This document shows, piece by piece, positions 1-8,416 of a stretch of 54,165 nt of DNA. The notes under the pieces were generated by a model. The model had not been told where the DNA came from. It saw only the letters and a list, made by a program, of their open reading frames with translations, and made no database searches. The number at the start of each line of letters is the position of its first letter. Position 1 is the stretch's first letter. The stretch is from positions 1 to 54,165 of the forward strand of contig JARXKM010000005.1 in the NCBI GenBank assembly GCA_030272785.1, read 5' to 3'. The position numbers were made by a program, and so were the translations under genes. The DNA is from Pseudomonadota bacterium. GTDB lineage: Bacteria; Pseudomonadota; Gammaproteobacteria; Burkholderiales; Burkholderiaceae_D.

Positions 1-488
1 GCGGCAACGGCAACGACCGGCTGGACGGCGGCATCGGCGACGACATCTTGCAGGGCAACGCCGGCGCGGACCGTCTGTTCGGCAACACCGGCAACGATGC
101 CTTGTTGGGCGGCACCGGCGACGATGTGCTCGACGGCGGCAGCGGCACCGATCTGTTCGTCTTCAGCGCCCAGGCCGGCCGCGACACCATCGCCGACTTC
201 AATCCCGGCGAAGACATCATCGTGACCGGTTTTAGCGAGACCGGTTCGTTGCCCAATTCGGCGACCTGGAATACGACGCTGCGCAACAGCGCTGTCGCCG
301 CACCGGCGACGCCATGGAGCTTCACGAACTTCGACGCGGACGGCAACGGCACGCCCGATTCGGTGCTCATCACCGGCGGCACGCTCGGTGGCGACAGCAT
401 CGTGCTGGCCGGCTGGTCGACCGCCACCCTGGTCGGCCAGCATTATCTGAACGCCCAAGGCCAGGCCACCGGCGGCTGGCTGCACTAA
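1..488 (+). CDS. RTX calcium-binding repeat protein, C-terminal part only
   Basis: The frame is open from the left edge (first full codon at 3) and stops at TAA 486-488, so only about 161 C-terminal residues are present. The first ~50 residues are Gly/Asp nonapeptides of the GGxGxDxLx type, for example GGTGDDVLDGG near 108-140, which form the calcium-binding beta-roll of RTX proteins. They run into DLFVFSAQAGRDTIADF, a motif that often closes the last repeat block, and then a ~90-residue tail rich in Gly, Ala and Thr with no Cys. RTX proteins are usually secreted by a type I system through an uncleaved C-terminal signal and fold when they meet calcium outside the cell. No type I transporter gene is visible here. 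The catalytic or adhesive part lies outside the window, so the activity is unknown. Confidence 0.85.
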   Translation, partial: GNGNDRLDGGIGDDILQGNAGADRLFGNTGNDALLGGTGDDVLDGGSGTDLFVFSAQAGRDTIADFNPGEDIIVTGFSETGSLPNSATWNTTLRNSAVAAPATPWSFTNFDADGNGTPDSVLITGGTLGGDSIVLAGWSTATLVGQHYLNAQGQATGGWLH

Positions 489-496
489 GCAGCCGG

Positions 497-532
497 GGCG
501 AGTCGGAAAACTTTACACCCGACTCGCCTTTT
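497..532 (+). terminator. Rho-independent terminator of the RTX gene
   Basis: A perfect 10-bp stem (GGCGAGTCGG 497-506 with CCGACTCGCC 519-528) has a 12-nt loop and is followed by TTTT 529-532. It begins 9 nt after the RTX stop codon. Confidence 0.8.
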
Positions 533-574
533 CGCCATGCGCTGCGCATAAGTTGCTGTTGTTAAAGGCAATTT

Positions 575-604
575 GATTGCGGGCACTATTGTTGCTTATA
601 GATT
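575..604 (+). promoter_or_regulatory. Possible sigma-70 promoter for the PEP-CTERM gene
   Basis: TTGATT (575-580) and TATAGA (599-604) are 18 nt apart, 25 nt before the ATG at 629. Each hexamer departs from consensus, so this is a reasonable but unproven promoter. No strong ribosome binding site is seen before the ATG. Confidence 0.35.
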
Positions 605-628
605 ATCAAACTACTTACTGGATCAGAC

Positions 629-1300
629 ATGAACAAAAGACTACTCTTTACGATGATCGCCCTGTGCGCCGGCGCCTTCGCCCATGCCGCCCCGATCGTC
701 GACGCTCCCGAGAGCAGTTTCGTCGCGCCGACCATCGAGCATTTCAAGGGTACGCCGACCGACGTGGCGAGCTACGACTTCCTCAACGGCATGACCTACA
801 AGAACCTGGGGCAAGCCGACCATATCAACTTTGACGGCAACTCCTTTGTCGACGGTAATACTTCCGTCTCGGCCGGCTATGATGATGGCGATGGCGATGT
901 CGGTTATTTTGCCACCGGCGACGCCATCACCCCGACCTCGTTCGAATTCAGCTTCGCCAGCGGCGTTACGCGCTTCGGCTTCCATGGCATCGCCTCGGTC
1001 GACGACGGCGCGTCCTCGACGAACGGCATCGTCAATATCGAATTTTTCGACATGAACAACATCTCCCTGATGCTCGTGCCGGTCGATACTGGCAGTTTTT
1101 TCTCGTGGTATGACTTCTACGGTTTTGAATCCACCTCCGGCCCGATCGGCCGCGTCGTGTTCAACAATGTGAACAAGATGGTGCTCGACAATGTTACCTT
1201 CGAGGGTGCTGCGGCCGTTCCCGAGCCGGCCAGCATCGCCCTGTTCGGCCTGGGCCTGGCCGGCTTCGCCGCCGCGCGCCGCAAGACTGCACGCAAGTAG
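629..1300 (+). CDS. PEP-CTERM sorting-domain exported protein
   Basis: A 223-residue protein with a clear Sec signal peptide (residues 1-20, ending AFAHA) and a C-terminal PEP-CTERM tripartite tail: VPEP at about 197-200, a hydrophobic segment ASIALFGLGLAGFAA and a basic RRKTARK end. PEP-CTERM proteins are recognised by exosortase, cut near the PEP motif and usually linked to exopolysaccharide production in Gram-negative bacteria. The middle (~25-195) is rich in Gly, Asp, Phe and aromatic residues, looks like a beta-sandwich and contains no catalytic motif I recognise. It stands alone between two terminators, so it is probably monocistronic. The exosortase gene is not in the window. Confidence 0.85.
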   Translation: MNKRLLFTMIALCAGAFAHAAPIVDAPESSFVAPTIEHFKGTPTDVASYDFLNGMTYKNLGQADHINFDGNSFVDGNTSVSAGYDDGDGDVGYFATGDAITPTSFEFSFASGVTRFGFHGIASVDDGASSTNGIVNIEFFDMNNISLMLVPVDTGSFFSWYDFYGFESTSGPIGRVVFNNVNKMVLDNVTFEGAAAVPEPASIALFGLGLAGFAAARRKTARK

Positions 1301-1355
1301 ATTCCTGGCGGCGACACGCGGGCGATTGCCCGCGTCGTCGGCGACGAATCGGAAC

Positions 1356-1383
1356 AGCCGTTGCTGCGTCAACGGCTTTTTTT
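1356..1383 (+). terminator. Rho-independent terminator after the PEP-CTERM gene
   Basis: AGCCGTTG (1356-1363) pairs perfectly with CAACGGCT (1370-1377) across a 6-nt loop, and a T run follows. It lies 55 nt after the stop codon. Confidence 0.85.
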
Positions 1384-1454
1384 CGTCCGTACCAGCCGTC
1401 CCTCGCGGCGGCAATCAGGTGGCCGCCCATGCAACATGCGAAACCGATAATTGC

Positions 1455-1503
1455 TTGATTTATATCAAAGTTGTTGAGCCTCGCGTAAGACTAAAGTACA
1501 GTA
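1455..1503 (+). promoter_or_regulatory. Perfect FNR/ANR box with class II promoter geometry
   Basis: TTGATTTATATCAA at 1455-1468 matches the FNR/ANR consensus TTGAT-N4-ATCAA at every fixed base. A -10-like TAAAGT lies at 1492-1497, predicting a start near 1503. That places the box centre (1461.5) at about -41.5, the standard class II activator position. The first gene downstream is the CBS-domain gene at 1580, which has a strong Shine-Dalgarno. The box and spacing are read directly; oxygen control of the following cluster is inferred. Confidence 0.8.
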
Positions 1504-1579
1504 GTCGTGCTGGCCGCCGATCCAGCGGCAGCGGTGACCGACGGTAGTTCGGCAAGCAAGCATGCGGAGGGGGGATACC

Positions 1580-2020
1580 ATGATTGAACGCACGGTGATG
1601 CAATCGGTCGCACAAGGCCACGTCTTGACGATCCTGCCCGAGGCCAGCAGCTACGAGGCGGCCTGCGCGATGACCAAGGCGCGTTGCGGCAGCGTGCTGA
1701 TCGTCGACGGCGCCGGCGCCATGCTCGGCATCCTGACCGAGCGCGACCTGATGACCAAGCTGGTCGCCCAGGGCCGCAACCCCGACACCACGCCGGTGCA
1801 GGACATCATGACCCACAACCCGCAGTTCGTCGGCCCCGAGACGACCGTGTCGGACGCGGTGCTGATCATGAAGCGGCACAACTTCCGCCACCTGCCGATC
1901 GTTTCCGCCGCCAGGATACTCGGCGTGTTCTCGCTGCGCGACGCCATGCCGCGCGAACTGGTCGAGGCGGAACACATGGCCGATCTGATCGACCAGCAAT
2001 CGACCAACGTGCTCAGCTGA
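1580..2020 (+). CDS. Tandem CBS-domain protein
   Basis: A 146-residue soluble protein made of two CBS motifs (about 12-68 and 77-135). It contains GSVLIVDGAGAMLGILTERD and LPIVSAARILGVFSLRD, the usual hydrophobic-Gly-hydrophobic-(T/S)xRD pattern of each half. CBS pairs bind adenosine nucleotides or NAD-like ligands and act as energy or redox sensors. I chose ATG 1580 because GGAGGGGGG (1566-1574) sits 5 nt upstream; an ATG at 1562 would lie before that site. It is the first gene after the FNR box and is followed after 143 nt by the flavoprotein and 2-oxoacid oxidoreductase genes. No other domain is fused, so its partner is unknown. Gating the downstream enzyme is a guess from position. Confidence 0.85.
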   Translation: MIERTVMQSVAQGHVLTILPEASSYEAACAMTKARCGSVLIVDGAGAMLGILTERDLMTKLVAQGRNPDTTPVQDIMTHNPQFVGPETTVSDAVLIMKRHNFRHLPIVSAARILGVFSLRDAMPRELVEAEHMADLIDQQSTNVLS

Positions 2021-2163
2021 TGCAGCGTGCCGAAGCCGATTCCGCCACCAGGACCGGCAGCGTCAGCCGGCATCCGATGATGTGTACCAGACCCGCTCGG
2101 CTTACCAGGCCGGCCGGGACCACCGTGCAAGGCGATACGCCGCTGCCGTAAGGAGGAACACCA

Positions 2164-4002
2164 TTGCGCCCCACCGATGTCGTGAACCCGGACTACTTTC
2201 ACCAAGTCGTCGATTGCCAGTGGGCCTGTCCCGCCCACACTCCCGTGCCCGAATACATCCGCCTGATCGCCGCCGGCCGCTATTCCGACGCCTACCTGAT
2301 CAACTGGGAATCGAACGTGTTCCCCGGCGTGCTGGGGCGCACCTGCGACCGCCCGTGCGAGCCGGCCTGCCGCCGTGCGCGCGTCGAGGACGAACTGGGC
2401 AAGCAGCCGGTGGCGATCTGCCGCCTCAAGCGCGTCGCCGCCGATTACAAGGACGACATCCGCGACCGCCTGCCGCAGCCGCCGGCCGAAAAGAACGGCA
2501 AGCGCATCGCCTGCGTCGGCGCCGGCCCGGCCTCGCTGACGGTGGCGCGCGACCTGGCCCAGCACGGCTACCAGGTCACGGTCTTCGATGCCGAGGCCAA
2601 GGCGGGCGGCTTCATCCGCAGCCAGATTCCGAAATTCCGCCTGCCCGAGGAAGTCATCGACGAGGAAACCGGCTACATCCTCGACCTCGGCGTGGAATTT
2701 CGCGGCGGCCAGCGCATCGACAGCCTCAAGAGCTTGCTGGCGCAGGGCTACCACGCGGTGTTCGTCGGCTGCGGTGCGCCGCGCGGGCGCGACCTCGCCT
2801 TGCCGGGGCGCGCCGAAGCCGGCGCCAACATCCACATCGGCATCGACTGGCTGGCCGCGGTCTCGTTTGGCCACGTCCAGCGCATCGGCAAGCGCGTCAT
2901 CGTCCTCGGCGGCGGCAACACCGCGATGGACTGCTGCCGCTCGGCCAAGCGGCTCGGCGGCGAACAGGTGACGGTGATCGTCCGCTCCGGCTTCGGCGAA
3001 ATGAAGGCCAGTCCGTGGGAAAAGGAAGACGCGCAGCATGAGGGCGTCGTCATCCTCAACTTCATGGCGCCGAAAGCCTTCGTGCTCGAGCAGGGGAAAC
3101 TGTGCGGCATGCTGTTCGAAATGGTCGCCGCCGGCATCGACGCGGCCGGCCGGCGCACCTTGAACGCGACCGGCGCGCCCGACCAGTTCGTGCCCTGCGA
3201 CGACGTGCTGGTCGCCGTCGGCCAGGAAAACAGCTTCCCGTGGATCGAGCGCGACATCGGCATCGCGTTCGACCAGGCCGGCATGCCGAGCGTCGATCCG
3301 CTCACCTTCCAGGCCAGCGCGGCGCAAGTGTTCTTCGGCGGCGACGCCGCCTTCGGCCCGAAGAACATCATCACCGCAGTCGCGCACGGCCACGCCGCGG
3401 CGGTCTCGATCGACAAGTTCTGCCACGGCGAAGACGTGCGCAAGCGGCCGCCGCCGATGGTCCACCTGATGAGCCAAAAGATGGGCATCCACGAGTGGAG
3501 CTTCGACAACGCGGTGTCCAACGACAAGCGTGTCAAGGTACCGCTGCGCGACGTCAGCGCGGCGCTCAAGAACATCCGCGTCGAGGTCGAACTCGGCTTC
3601 GATCCCGCGCTTGCGCTCAAGGAAGCGGGGCGCTGCCTGAACTGCGACGTGCAGACCGTGTTTTCCGCCAGCCTGTGCATCGAGTGCGACGCCTGCCTCG
3701 ACATCTGCCCGATGGACAGCATCAGCTTCGTCGACAACGGCGAGGAGGGCGCCTTGCGCACCCGCCTGAAGGCGCCGGCGCTGAACCTGGCGCAGCAGCT
3801 GTACGTGTCGGACGGCCTCAAGACCGGGCGCGTGATGGTCAAGGACGAGGACGTCTGCCTGCACTGCAGCCTGTGCGCCGAGCGCTGTCCGACCGGCGCC
3901 TGGGACATGCAGAAATTTTTCTTCTCGCCCGGCCGCGCCGGCGCCGGCTGCCGCGACCCGCAGCCGGCGGCGCCGGCGCACCTGATCGAACAGGGAGCAT
4001 GA
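2164..4002 (+). CDS. GltD-like FAD/NAD(P)H oxidoreductase with C-terminal 4Fe-4S ferredoxin domains
   Basis: A 612-residue protein beginning at TTG 2164, 7 nt after a strong AGGAGG (2151-2156). The N-terminal Fe-S module has Cys18, Cys22, Cys61, Cys65 and Cys69, as in glutamate synthase small subunits. An FAD-binding VGAGPAS follows near 115-120 and an NAD(P)-binding VIVLGGGNTAMD near 240-250. From about 485 there are two ferredoxin-like Cys clusters (CIECDACLDICP and CLHCSLCAERCP). No glutamate synthase large subunit is nearby. The next two genes, starting 3 nt later, encode a 2-oxoacid oxidoreductase, so this protein most likely carries electrons between that enzyme's iron-sulfur centres and NAD(P). 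Similar third subunits occur in the KorABC-type 2-oxoglutarate oxidoreductases of anaerobic aromatic-degrading betaproteobacteria, from memory. The direction of electron flow cannot be read from sequence. Confidence 0.85.
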   Translation: MRPTDVVNPDYFHQVVDCQWACPAHTPVPEYIRLIAAGRYSDAYLINWESNVFPGVLGRTCDRPCEPACRRARVEDELGKQPVAICRLKRVAADYKDDIRDRLPQPPAEKNGKRIACVGAGPASLTVARDLAQHGYQVTVFDAEAKAGGFIRSQIPKFRLPEEVIDEETGYILDLGVEFRGGQRIDSLKSLLAQGYHAVFVGCGAPRGRDLALPGRAEAGANIHIGIDWLAAVSFGHVQRIGKRVIVLGGGNTAMDCCRSAKRLGGEQVTVIVRSGFGEMKASPWEKEDAQHEGVVILNFMAPKAFVLEQGKLCGMLFEMVAAGIDAAGRRTLNATGAPDQFVPCDDVLVAVGQENSFPWIERDIGIAFDQAGMPSVDPLTFQASAAQVFFGGDAAFGPKNIITAVAHGHAAAVSIDKFCHGEDVRKRPPPMVHLMSQKMGIHEWSFDNAVSNDKRVKVPLRDVSAALKNIRVEVELGFDPALALKEAGRCLNCDVQTVFSASLCIECDACLDICPMDSISFVDNGEEGALRTRLKAPALNLAQQLYVSDGLKTGRVMVKDEDVCLHCSLCAERCPTGAWDMQKFFFSPGRAGAGCRDPQPAAPAHLIEQGA

Positions 4003-4004
4003 CG

Positions 4005-5858
4005 ATGCTGAAAAACATCGAATCGATCAACGACTTCGTCGTCAAGTTCGCCAACGTCAACGGTTCCGGTTCGGCCTCGGCCAACGAACTGTTCGCCCGC
4101 GCGATCCTGCGCATGGGCGTGCCGGTCAGCCCGCGTAACATCTTCCCGTCCAACATCCAGGGCATGCCGACCTGGTACGAGGTGCGCGTGAGCGAAGCGG
4201 GCTACCTCGGCCGGCGCGGCGGCTGCGACCTGATGGTGGCGATGAACCCGCAGACGTGGGACGCCGACATGCGCGAAATCATGCCGGGCGGCTACCTGTT
4301 CTACGACGACACGCGGCCGATCGACGCGGCGCGCTTTCGCGCCGACATCCATGTCATCGGCGTACCGCTGACGCAGATCTGCAACGAAGCTTACACCGAC
4401 GTCCGGCTGCGCCAGCTGTTCAAGAACATCGTCTATGTCGGCGCCTTGTCGGCCCTACTCGACATCGAGGCGGGTGTGCTCGAGCAGCTGTTTGCCGAGC
4501 AGTACAAGGGCAAGGAAAAGCTGATCGACTCGAACCTGAAGGCGCTGCACCTGGGGCGCGACTACGCGCTGGCCCATCTCGACTGCGCGATCGGCTTGAA
4601 AGTGCGGCGCGCCGACAACGTGGGCGAGCGCATCTTCATGGACGGCAACAGCGCGGCGGCGCTCGGCTGCGTGTACGGCGGCGCCACCGTGTGCGCCTGG
4701 TATCCGATCACGCCGTCGTCCTCGCTGGCCGAAGCGTTCCAGAAATACTGCAGCAAGTTCCGCGTCGACCCCGACAGCGGCAAGAACAACTTCGCCATCA
4801 TCCAGGCCGAGGACGAACTGGCGTCGATCGGCATGGTCATCGGCGCCGGCTGGAACGGCGCGCGCGCCTTCACCGCCACCTCCGGCCCGGGCATCTCCTT
4901 GATGACCGAATTCATCGGCCTGGCCTATTTCGCCGAGATCCCGGCCACCATCATCAACGTGCAGCGCGGCGGGCCGTCGACCGGCATGCCGACGCGTACC
5001 CAGCAGGCCGACATCCTCGCCTGCGCCTACGCCTCGAACGGCGACACCAAGCACGTGCTGCTGTTTCCCGAAGACCCGAAGGAATGCTTCGACTTCGCCG
5101 CCGCCGCGCTCGACCTCGCCGACCGCCTGCAAACGCCGGTGTTCGTCATGACCGACCTCGACATCGGCATGAACACGCGCCTGTGCGCGCCGCTTGAATG
5201 GGATGACGCGCGCCGCATGGACCGCGGCAAGGTGATGGACTTTGCCGACCTCGACGGCGGCCGCGATTTCGGCCGCTACCTCGACGTCGACGGCGACGGC
5301 ATCCCCTACCGCACCTACCCCGGCACGCACCCGCAGCGCGGCGCCTATTTCACGCGCGGCACCACCAAGGACAGCTACGCGCGCTACAGCGAGGAGGGCG
5401 CCGCGTATGTCGCCAACATGGAGCGGCTGCGCAAGAAATTCGACACTGCCAAGACCTTGGTGCCGGCGCCGCTCGAACGGCGCGCCGCCAGGCCGGCGCG
5501 CGCCGGCGTGCTGTATTTTGGCTCGACCAGCCCGGCCATGAGCGAAGCGCTCGACCTGCTGGCGGTCGAGCAGCTGCAGGTCGACGCGCTGCGCATCCGC
5601 GCCTACCCGTTCTGCGACGCCATCATGGGCTTCATCGACAGCCACGAGCACATCTTCGTCGTCGAGCAAAACAGCGACGCCCAGCTGCGCGGCATGCTGG
5701 TCCTCGAAGGCAATTTGAACGCCGCCAAGCTGACGCCCGTGTTGCACTACGACGGCACGCCCATCACGGCGCGCTTCATCGCCGGCAGCATTGCCGACAA
5801 GCTCGGCCTGTTGAACGTCACACCACACGTCACACCATTCAAGCAGGTGGCGCAATGA
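4005..5858 (+). CDS. 2-oxoacid:acceptor oxidoreductase, fused gamma-alpha subunit
   Basis: A 617-residue subunit. About the first 190 residues form the gamma (catalytic linker) domain, starting with INDFVVKFANVNGSGSASAN. The alpha (pyrimidine-binding) domain follows, with FMDGNSAAALG, YPITPSSSLAEAF, EDELASIGMVIGA and TSGPGISLMTEFIGLAYFAE. A transketolase C-like domain ends the chain. Family members oxidise 2-oxoacids (pyruvate, 2-oxoglutarate or branched-chain) to acyl-CoA using thiamine diphosphate and Fe-S clusters, but substrate is not readable here. ATG 4005 is preferred because CAGGGAG (3991-3997) is then 7 nt away; the ATG at 3999 overlaps the previous stop but is too close to that site. 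The stop overlaps the beta-subunit ATG, so the two are translationally coupled. Confidence 0.9.
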   Translation: MLKNIESINDFVVKFANVNGSGSASANELFARAILRMGVPVSPRNIFPSNIQGMPTWYEVRVSEAGYLGRRGGCDLMVAMNPQTWDADMREIMPGGYLFYDDTRPIDAARFRADIHVIGVPLTQICNEAYTDVRLRQLFKNIVYVGALSALLDIEAGVLEQLFAEQYKGKEKLIDSNLKALHLGRDYALAHLDCAIGLKVRRADNVGERIFMDGNSAAALGCVYGGATVCAWYPITPSSSLAEAFQKYCSKFRVDPDSGKNNFAIIQAEDELASIGMVIGAGWNGARAFTATSGPGISLMTEFIGLAYFAEIPATIINVQRGGPSTGMPTRTQQADILACAYASNGDTKHVLLFPEDPKECFDFAAAALDLADRLQTPVFVMTDLDIGMNTRLCAPLEWDDARRMDRGKVMDFADLDGGRDFGRYLDVDGDGIPYRTYPGTHPQRGAYFTRGTTKDSYARYSEEGAAYVANMERLRKKFDTAKTLVPAPLERRAARPARAGVLYFGSTSPAMSEALDLLAVEQLQVDALRIRAYPFCDAIMGFIDSHEHIFVVEQNSDAQLRGMLVLEGNLNAAKLTPVLHYDGTPITARFIAGSIADKLGLLNVTPHVTPFKQVAQ

Positions 5859-6910
5859 GCTATCTGGCCAAACCGAAACTGCATCATCCCGCGCTCCAGC
5901 CGAACAAGCTCGGCTACACGCGGCGCGACTACGAAGGCGCGATGTCGACCCTGTGCGCCGGCTGCGGCCACGATTCGATTTCCGCCGCCATCGTGCAAGC
6001 CTGCTACAACCTGGCGATCGAACCGCACCGGGTGGCCAAGCTGTCGGGCATCGGCTGCTCGTCGAAGTCGCCCACCTATTTCCTTGGCGGCTCGCACGGC
6101 TTCAATACCGTGCACGGGCGCATGCCGTCGGTGCTGACCGGCGCCAACCTGGCCAACCGCGACCTGATCTACCTGGGCGTGTCGGGCGACGGCGATTCGG
6201 CCTCGATCGGCCTCGGCCAGTTCGTCCACAGCATGCGGCGCGCGGTCAACATGGTCTACATCGTCATGAACAACGGCGTCTACGGCCTGACCAAGGGACA
6301 GTTTTCCGCCACCGCCGACCAGGGTTCGCGCTCCAAGCGCGGTGTGGTCAACAACGACACGCCGGTCGACTTGGTGACTTTGGCGCTGCAGCTGGGCGTG
6401 AGCTTTGTCGCGCGCAGCTTTTCCGGCAACAAGGAGCAACTGGTGCCGCTGATCGAAGCGGCCCTCATGCACCCGGGCGCCGCCTTCATCGACGTGCTCT
6501 CACCTTGCGTGGCGTTCAACAACCACGCCGGCTCGACCAAGAGCTACGACTACGTGCGCGAACACAACGAGTCGGTCAACCGCGTCGACTTCGTGCCGTA
6601 CGCGCAGGAGATTACCGGCAATTTCGAGCCGGGCACGGTGCAGGATGTGCTGCAGCACGACGGCAGCGTGCTGCGCCTGCGCACGCTGAACGCCGAGTTC
6701 GACGTCAACGACCGCATCGCCGCCATGAACTACCTGCATCAGCGCCAGGCGAAAGGGGAGGTGGTCACCGGCCTGCTGCACATCGCCGCCGATCCGGATG
6801 ATTTGCACAGCCACCTGAATACGGCGCTGGGGCCGCTCAACCAGTTGGACGAAGCAGCATTATGTCCGGGCGCGGCTGCGCTTGATCGCATCAATGCCTC
6901 GCTGCGCTAG
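5855..6910 (+). CDS. 2-oxoacid:acceptor oxidoreductase, beta (thiamine diphosphate) subunit
   Basis: A 351-residue beta subunit. CAGCGH at 34-39 and later Cys residues fit the iron-sulfur/TPP part of this family, and GDGDSASIG at 111-119 followed by MNN at 138-140 is the Mg-thiamine diphosphate motif. GCSSKSP at 68-74 is also typical. The ATG overlaps the alpha-subunit stop (ATGA), so the subunits are made together. No separate delta ferredoxin subunit is present; that role is probably taken by the ferredoxin modules of the flavoprotein at 2164-4002. No clear Rho-independent terminator follows. A small perfect inverted repeat (TCAATA-TG-TATTGA, 6911-6924) begins right at the stop codon but lacks a T run. 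Confidence 0.9.
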   Translation: MSYLAKPKLHHPALQPNKLGYTRRDYEGAMSTLCAGCGHDSISAAIVQACYNLAIEPHRVAKLSGIGCSSKSPTYFLGGSHGFNTVHGRMPSVLTGANLANRDLIYLGVSGDGDSASIGLGQFVHSMRRAVNMVYIVMNNGVYGLTKGQFSATADQGSRSKRGVVNNDTPVDLVTLALQLGVSFVARSFSGNKEQLVPLIEAALMHPGAAFIDVLSPCVAFNNHAGSTKSYDYVREHNESVNRVDFVPYAQEITGNFEPGTVQDVLQHDGSVLRLRTLNAEFDVNDRIAAMNYLHQRQAKGEVVTGLLHIAADPDDLHSHLNTALGPLNQLDEAALCPGAAALDRINASLR

Positions 6911-7067
6911 TCAATATGTATTGAATAGGAATTTTCACTTCTACCGCGCTCGCTGCAGCAGAATTGCAGCAAGACAGCAACGGAGGTAACTCGCCGTAAT
7001 CGACAACTCGTCGGTTCCACAGTCGGGCTGCGCGCGCCCTGGAGTCCTGCGAGGCATGCAAGTTCGA

Positions 7068-8414
7068 TTAGACTGGGGACATCCGTTCCAGGGAGTGCGC
7101 TGAAGCGAGCAGACCGCCCAGAATTTTGTCGGCTACCTTCTCTGAAAATCCGTTAGGGAGCGCGGCCCGGACCTTGTCTATGACCGTGGGCGTGCGGGCA
7201 ATGAAATCCTGCAACAGCGGCTCTGCATTCGCACCGTAGCCGACCTCTTTCGCAGTGCTGTTGAAGTGTCGCCGCTGGATGCTGGCCGCCAGGTAGTGCC
7301 GGTTGTTACCGAGCAGTGCCATCGCCATCTTGAGCTTATGTTCACCCCACTGATTCGGCCCAGGGCCGATAACCGGGTAGCCGGACATCACGTCATAGAT
7401 GGGCGTCAGCTTGAATCGCCCTGCACCAGCGAGTAGTTGAATACTGAAGTTTTTGGCGTGGCCGTCGGGTGCGCGCAGCATCCAAAAAAGCAGCTGGGAG
7501 GCCATGAGCGTGCGCATGTCGGCGGCGACCTGCTGCGATTGCTGCAAAAGGGTGAACATCTGTTTCAGCCCTGGCCCGCCGTCATTTTCGTATTTCAGCA
7601 GCGGCGATGTCCCCGTGGCCTGGCAAAAGTCCTCCTGGACAAGCCGGAACAGCTGCTTACCGTTGGCCGAGCGCGTGCGGTCGAAACGCTCGACGACGAG
7701 CACCCGTTGCGCGCCGAACGTCATGATCTCGGCATTGGCCGTGGGCAGTCCGAATTCCTTGAAAAGGCGCAGGCACAGCCACTCGTTGTCGACCGACGTG
7801 GTGAAGTCGGCCCGCTTCCCGCCCACCATCCCGATTGGGAGCTTGAAGATGTGTGTCGTCGGCGTGGCGCCGCGCGGCTTCATCCATTTTCCATCCCACC
7901 AGAGGAATGCGTCCTTCTCCTGCGCCCCGGCGAGCGAAATGCGGAAGTCGTCGTCGGCGTCATCGGTTGCGCCGTGCCGCTCCAGGTTTACCACTTCAAG
8001 CAGGTGGCGCTCGATGTCCTCCTCGTTGACGGCGATGCCGTCAACATGACCAAGCCCTTCCGGTTTGGCACCTTCCGGCAGCAGCTGCAAGGCGCCTACG
8101 CAGTCCCGGCCAACGGCCGCGAGCAGGTCGAAAGGGTCGAGCGAGCCGGTCTTGAACCGGGTCGCAACACGCTTACGAATGATGTCGCTGTCCGGCAGCA
8201 AGCCCTCGAAGTAGTTCGAGACATTGGCGCCCTTAAGCGGCTCATCGCGCATATTGAACGGCAACGACAGCGAGATCGGGCGACCAAGTTTTGATTGGCG
8301 CCAGCCGGCGTCGTACGCCAGTTCGGAATCCCCATTGGCGCTGACCGTCCAGCGGCCGACGTAGTCGCCATTGGCCCAGAGGTGCAGTGTTTGGCTGTGC
8401 GAGCGGCGACCCAT
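7068..8414 (-). CDS. hipA: HipA-family serine/threonine kinase toxin
   Basis: A 448-residue HipA-like kinase, close to the usual ~440. It has the N-terminal HipA domain (about 8-110), the FRISLAGAQEK nucleotide-loop motif at 157-167, catalytic PDGHAKNFS with Asp317 and Asn322, and the DFG-equivalent PIYD ending at Asp341. In characterised systems HipA phosphorylates glutamyl-tRNA synthetase or another translation target and causes growth arrest; its target here is unknown. ATG 8414 starts 2 nt after the hipB stop, so the genes are co-transcribed, and the longer upstream frame would overlap hipB. All catalytic residues I can identify are present, so the toxin is probably active. Confidence 0.9.
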   Translation of the reverse strand: MGRRSHSQTLHLWANGDYVGRWTVSANGDSELAYDAGWRQSKLGRPISLSLPFNMRDEPLKGANVSNYFEGLLPDSDIIRKRVATRFKTGSLDPFDLLAAVGRDCVGALQLLPEGAKPEGLGHVDGIAVNEEDIERHLLEVVNLERHGATDDADDDFRISLAGAQEKDAFLWWDGKWMKPRGATPTTHIFKLPIGMVGGKRADFTTSVDNEWLCLRLFKEFGLPTANAEIMTFGAQRVLVVERFDRTRSANGKQLFRLVQEDFCQATGTSPLLKYENDGGPGLKQMFTLLQQSQQVAADMRTLMASQLLFWMLRAPDGHAKNFSIQLLAGAGRFKLTPIYDVMSGYPVIGPGPNQWGEHKLKMAMALLGNNRHYLAASIQRRHFNSTAKEVGYGANAEPLLQDFIARTPTVIDKVRAALPNGFSEKVADKILGGLLASAHSLERMSPV

Positions 8415-8416
8415 GG

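Noticed and set aside
1651-3981. Very long antisense ORF over the flavoprotein gene (and similar ones over petB and gspD)
   Set aside because: Composition is typical of the reverse frame of GC-rich genes, and the sense proteins are clearly real.
6882-6894. TTGATCGCATCAA, an FNR-like palindrome in the end of the beta-subunit gene
   Set aside because: The spacer is 3 nt, not 4, and it lies inside coding sequence before no nearby start.
6911-7067. Possible left attachment site matching the tRNA-Thr 3' end
   Set aside because: No sequence here repeats the tRNA 3' end convincingly, and there is no integrase.
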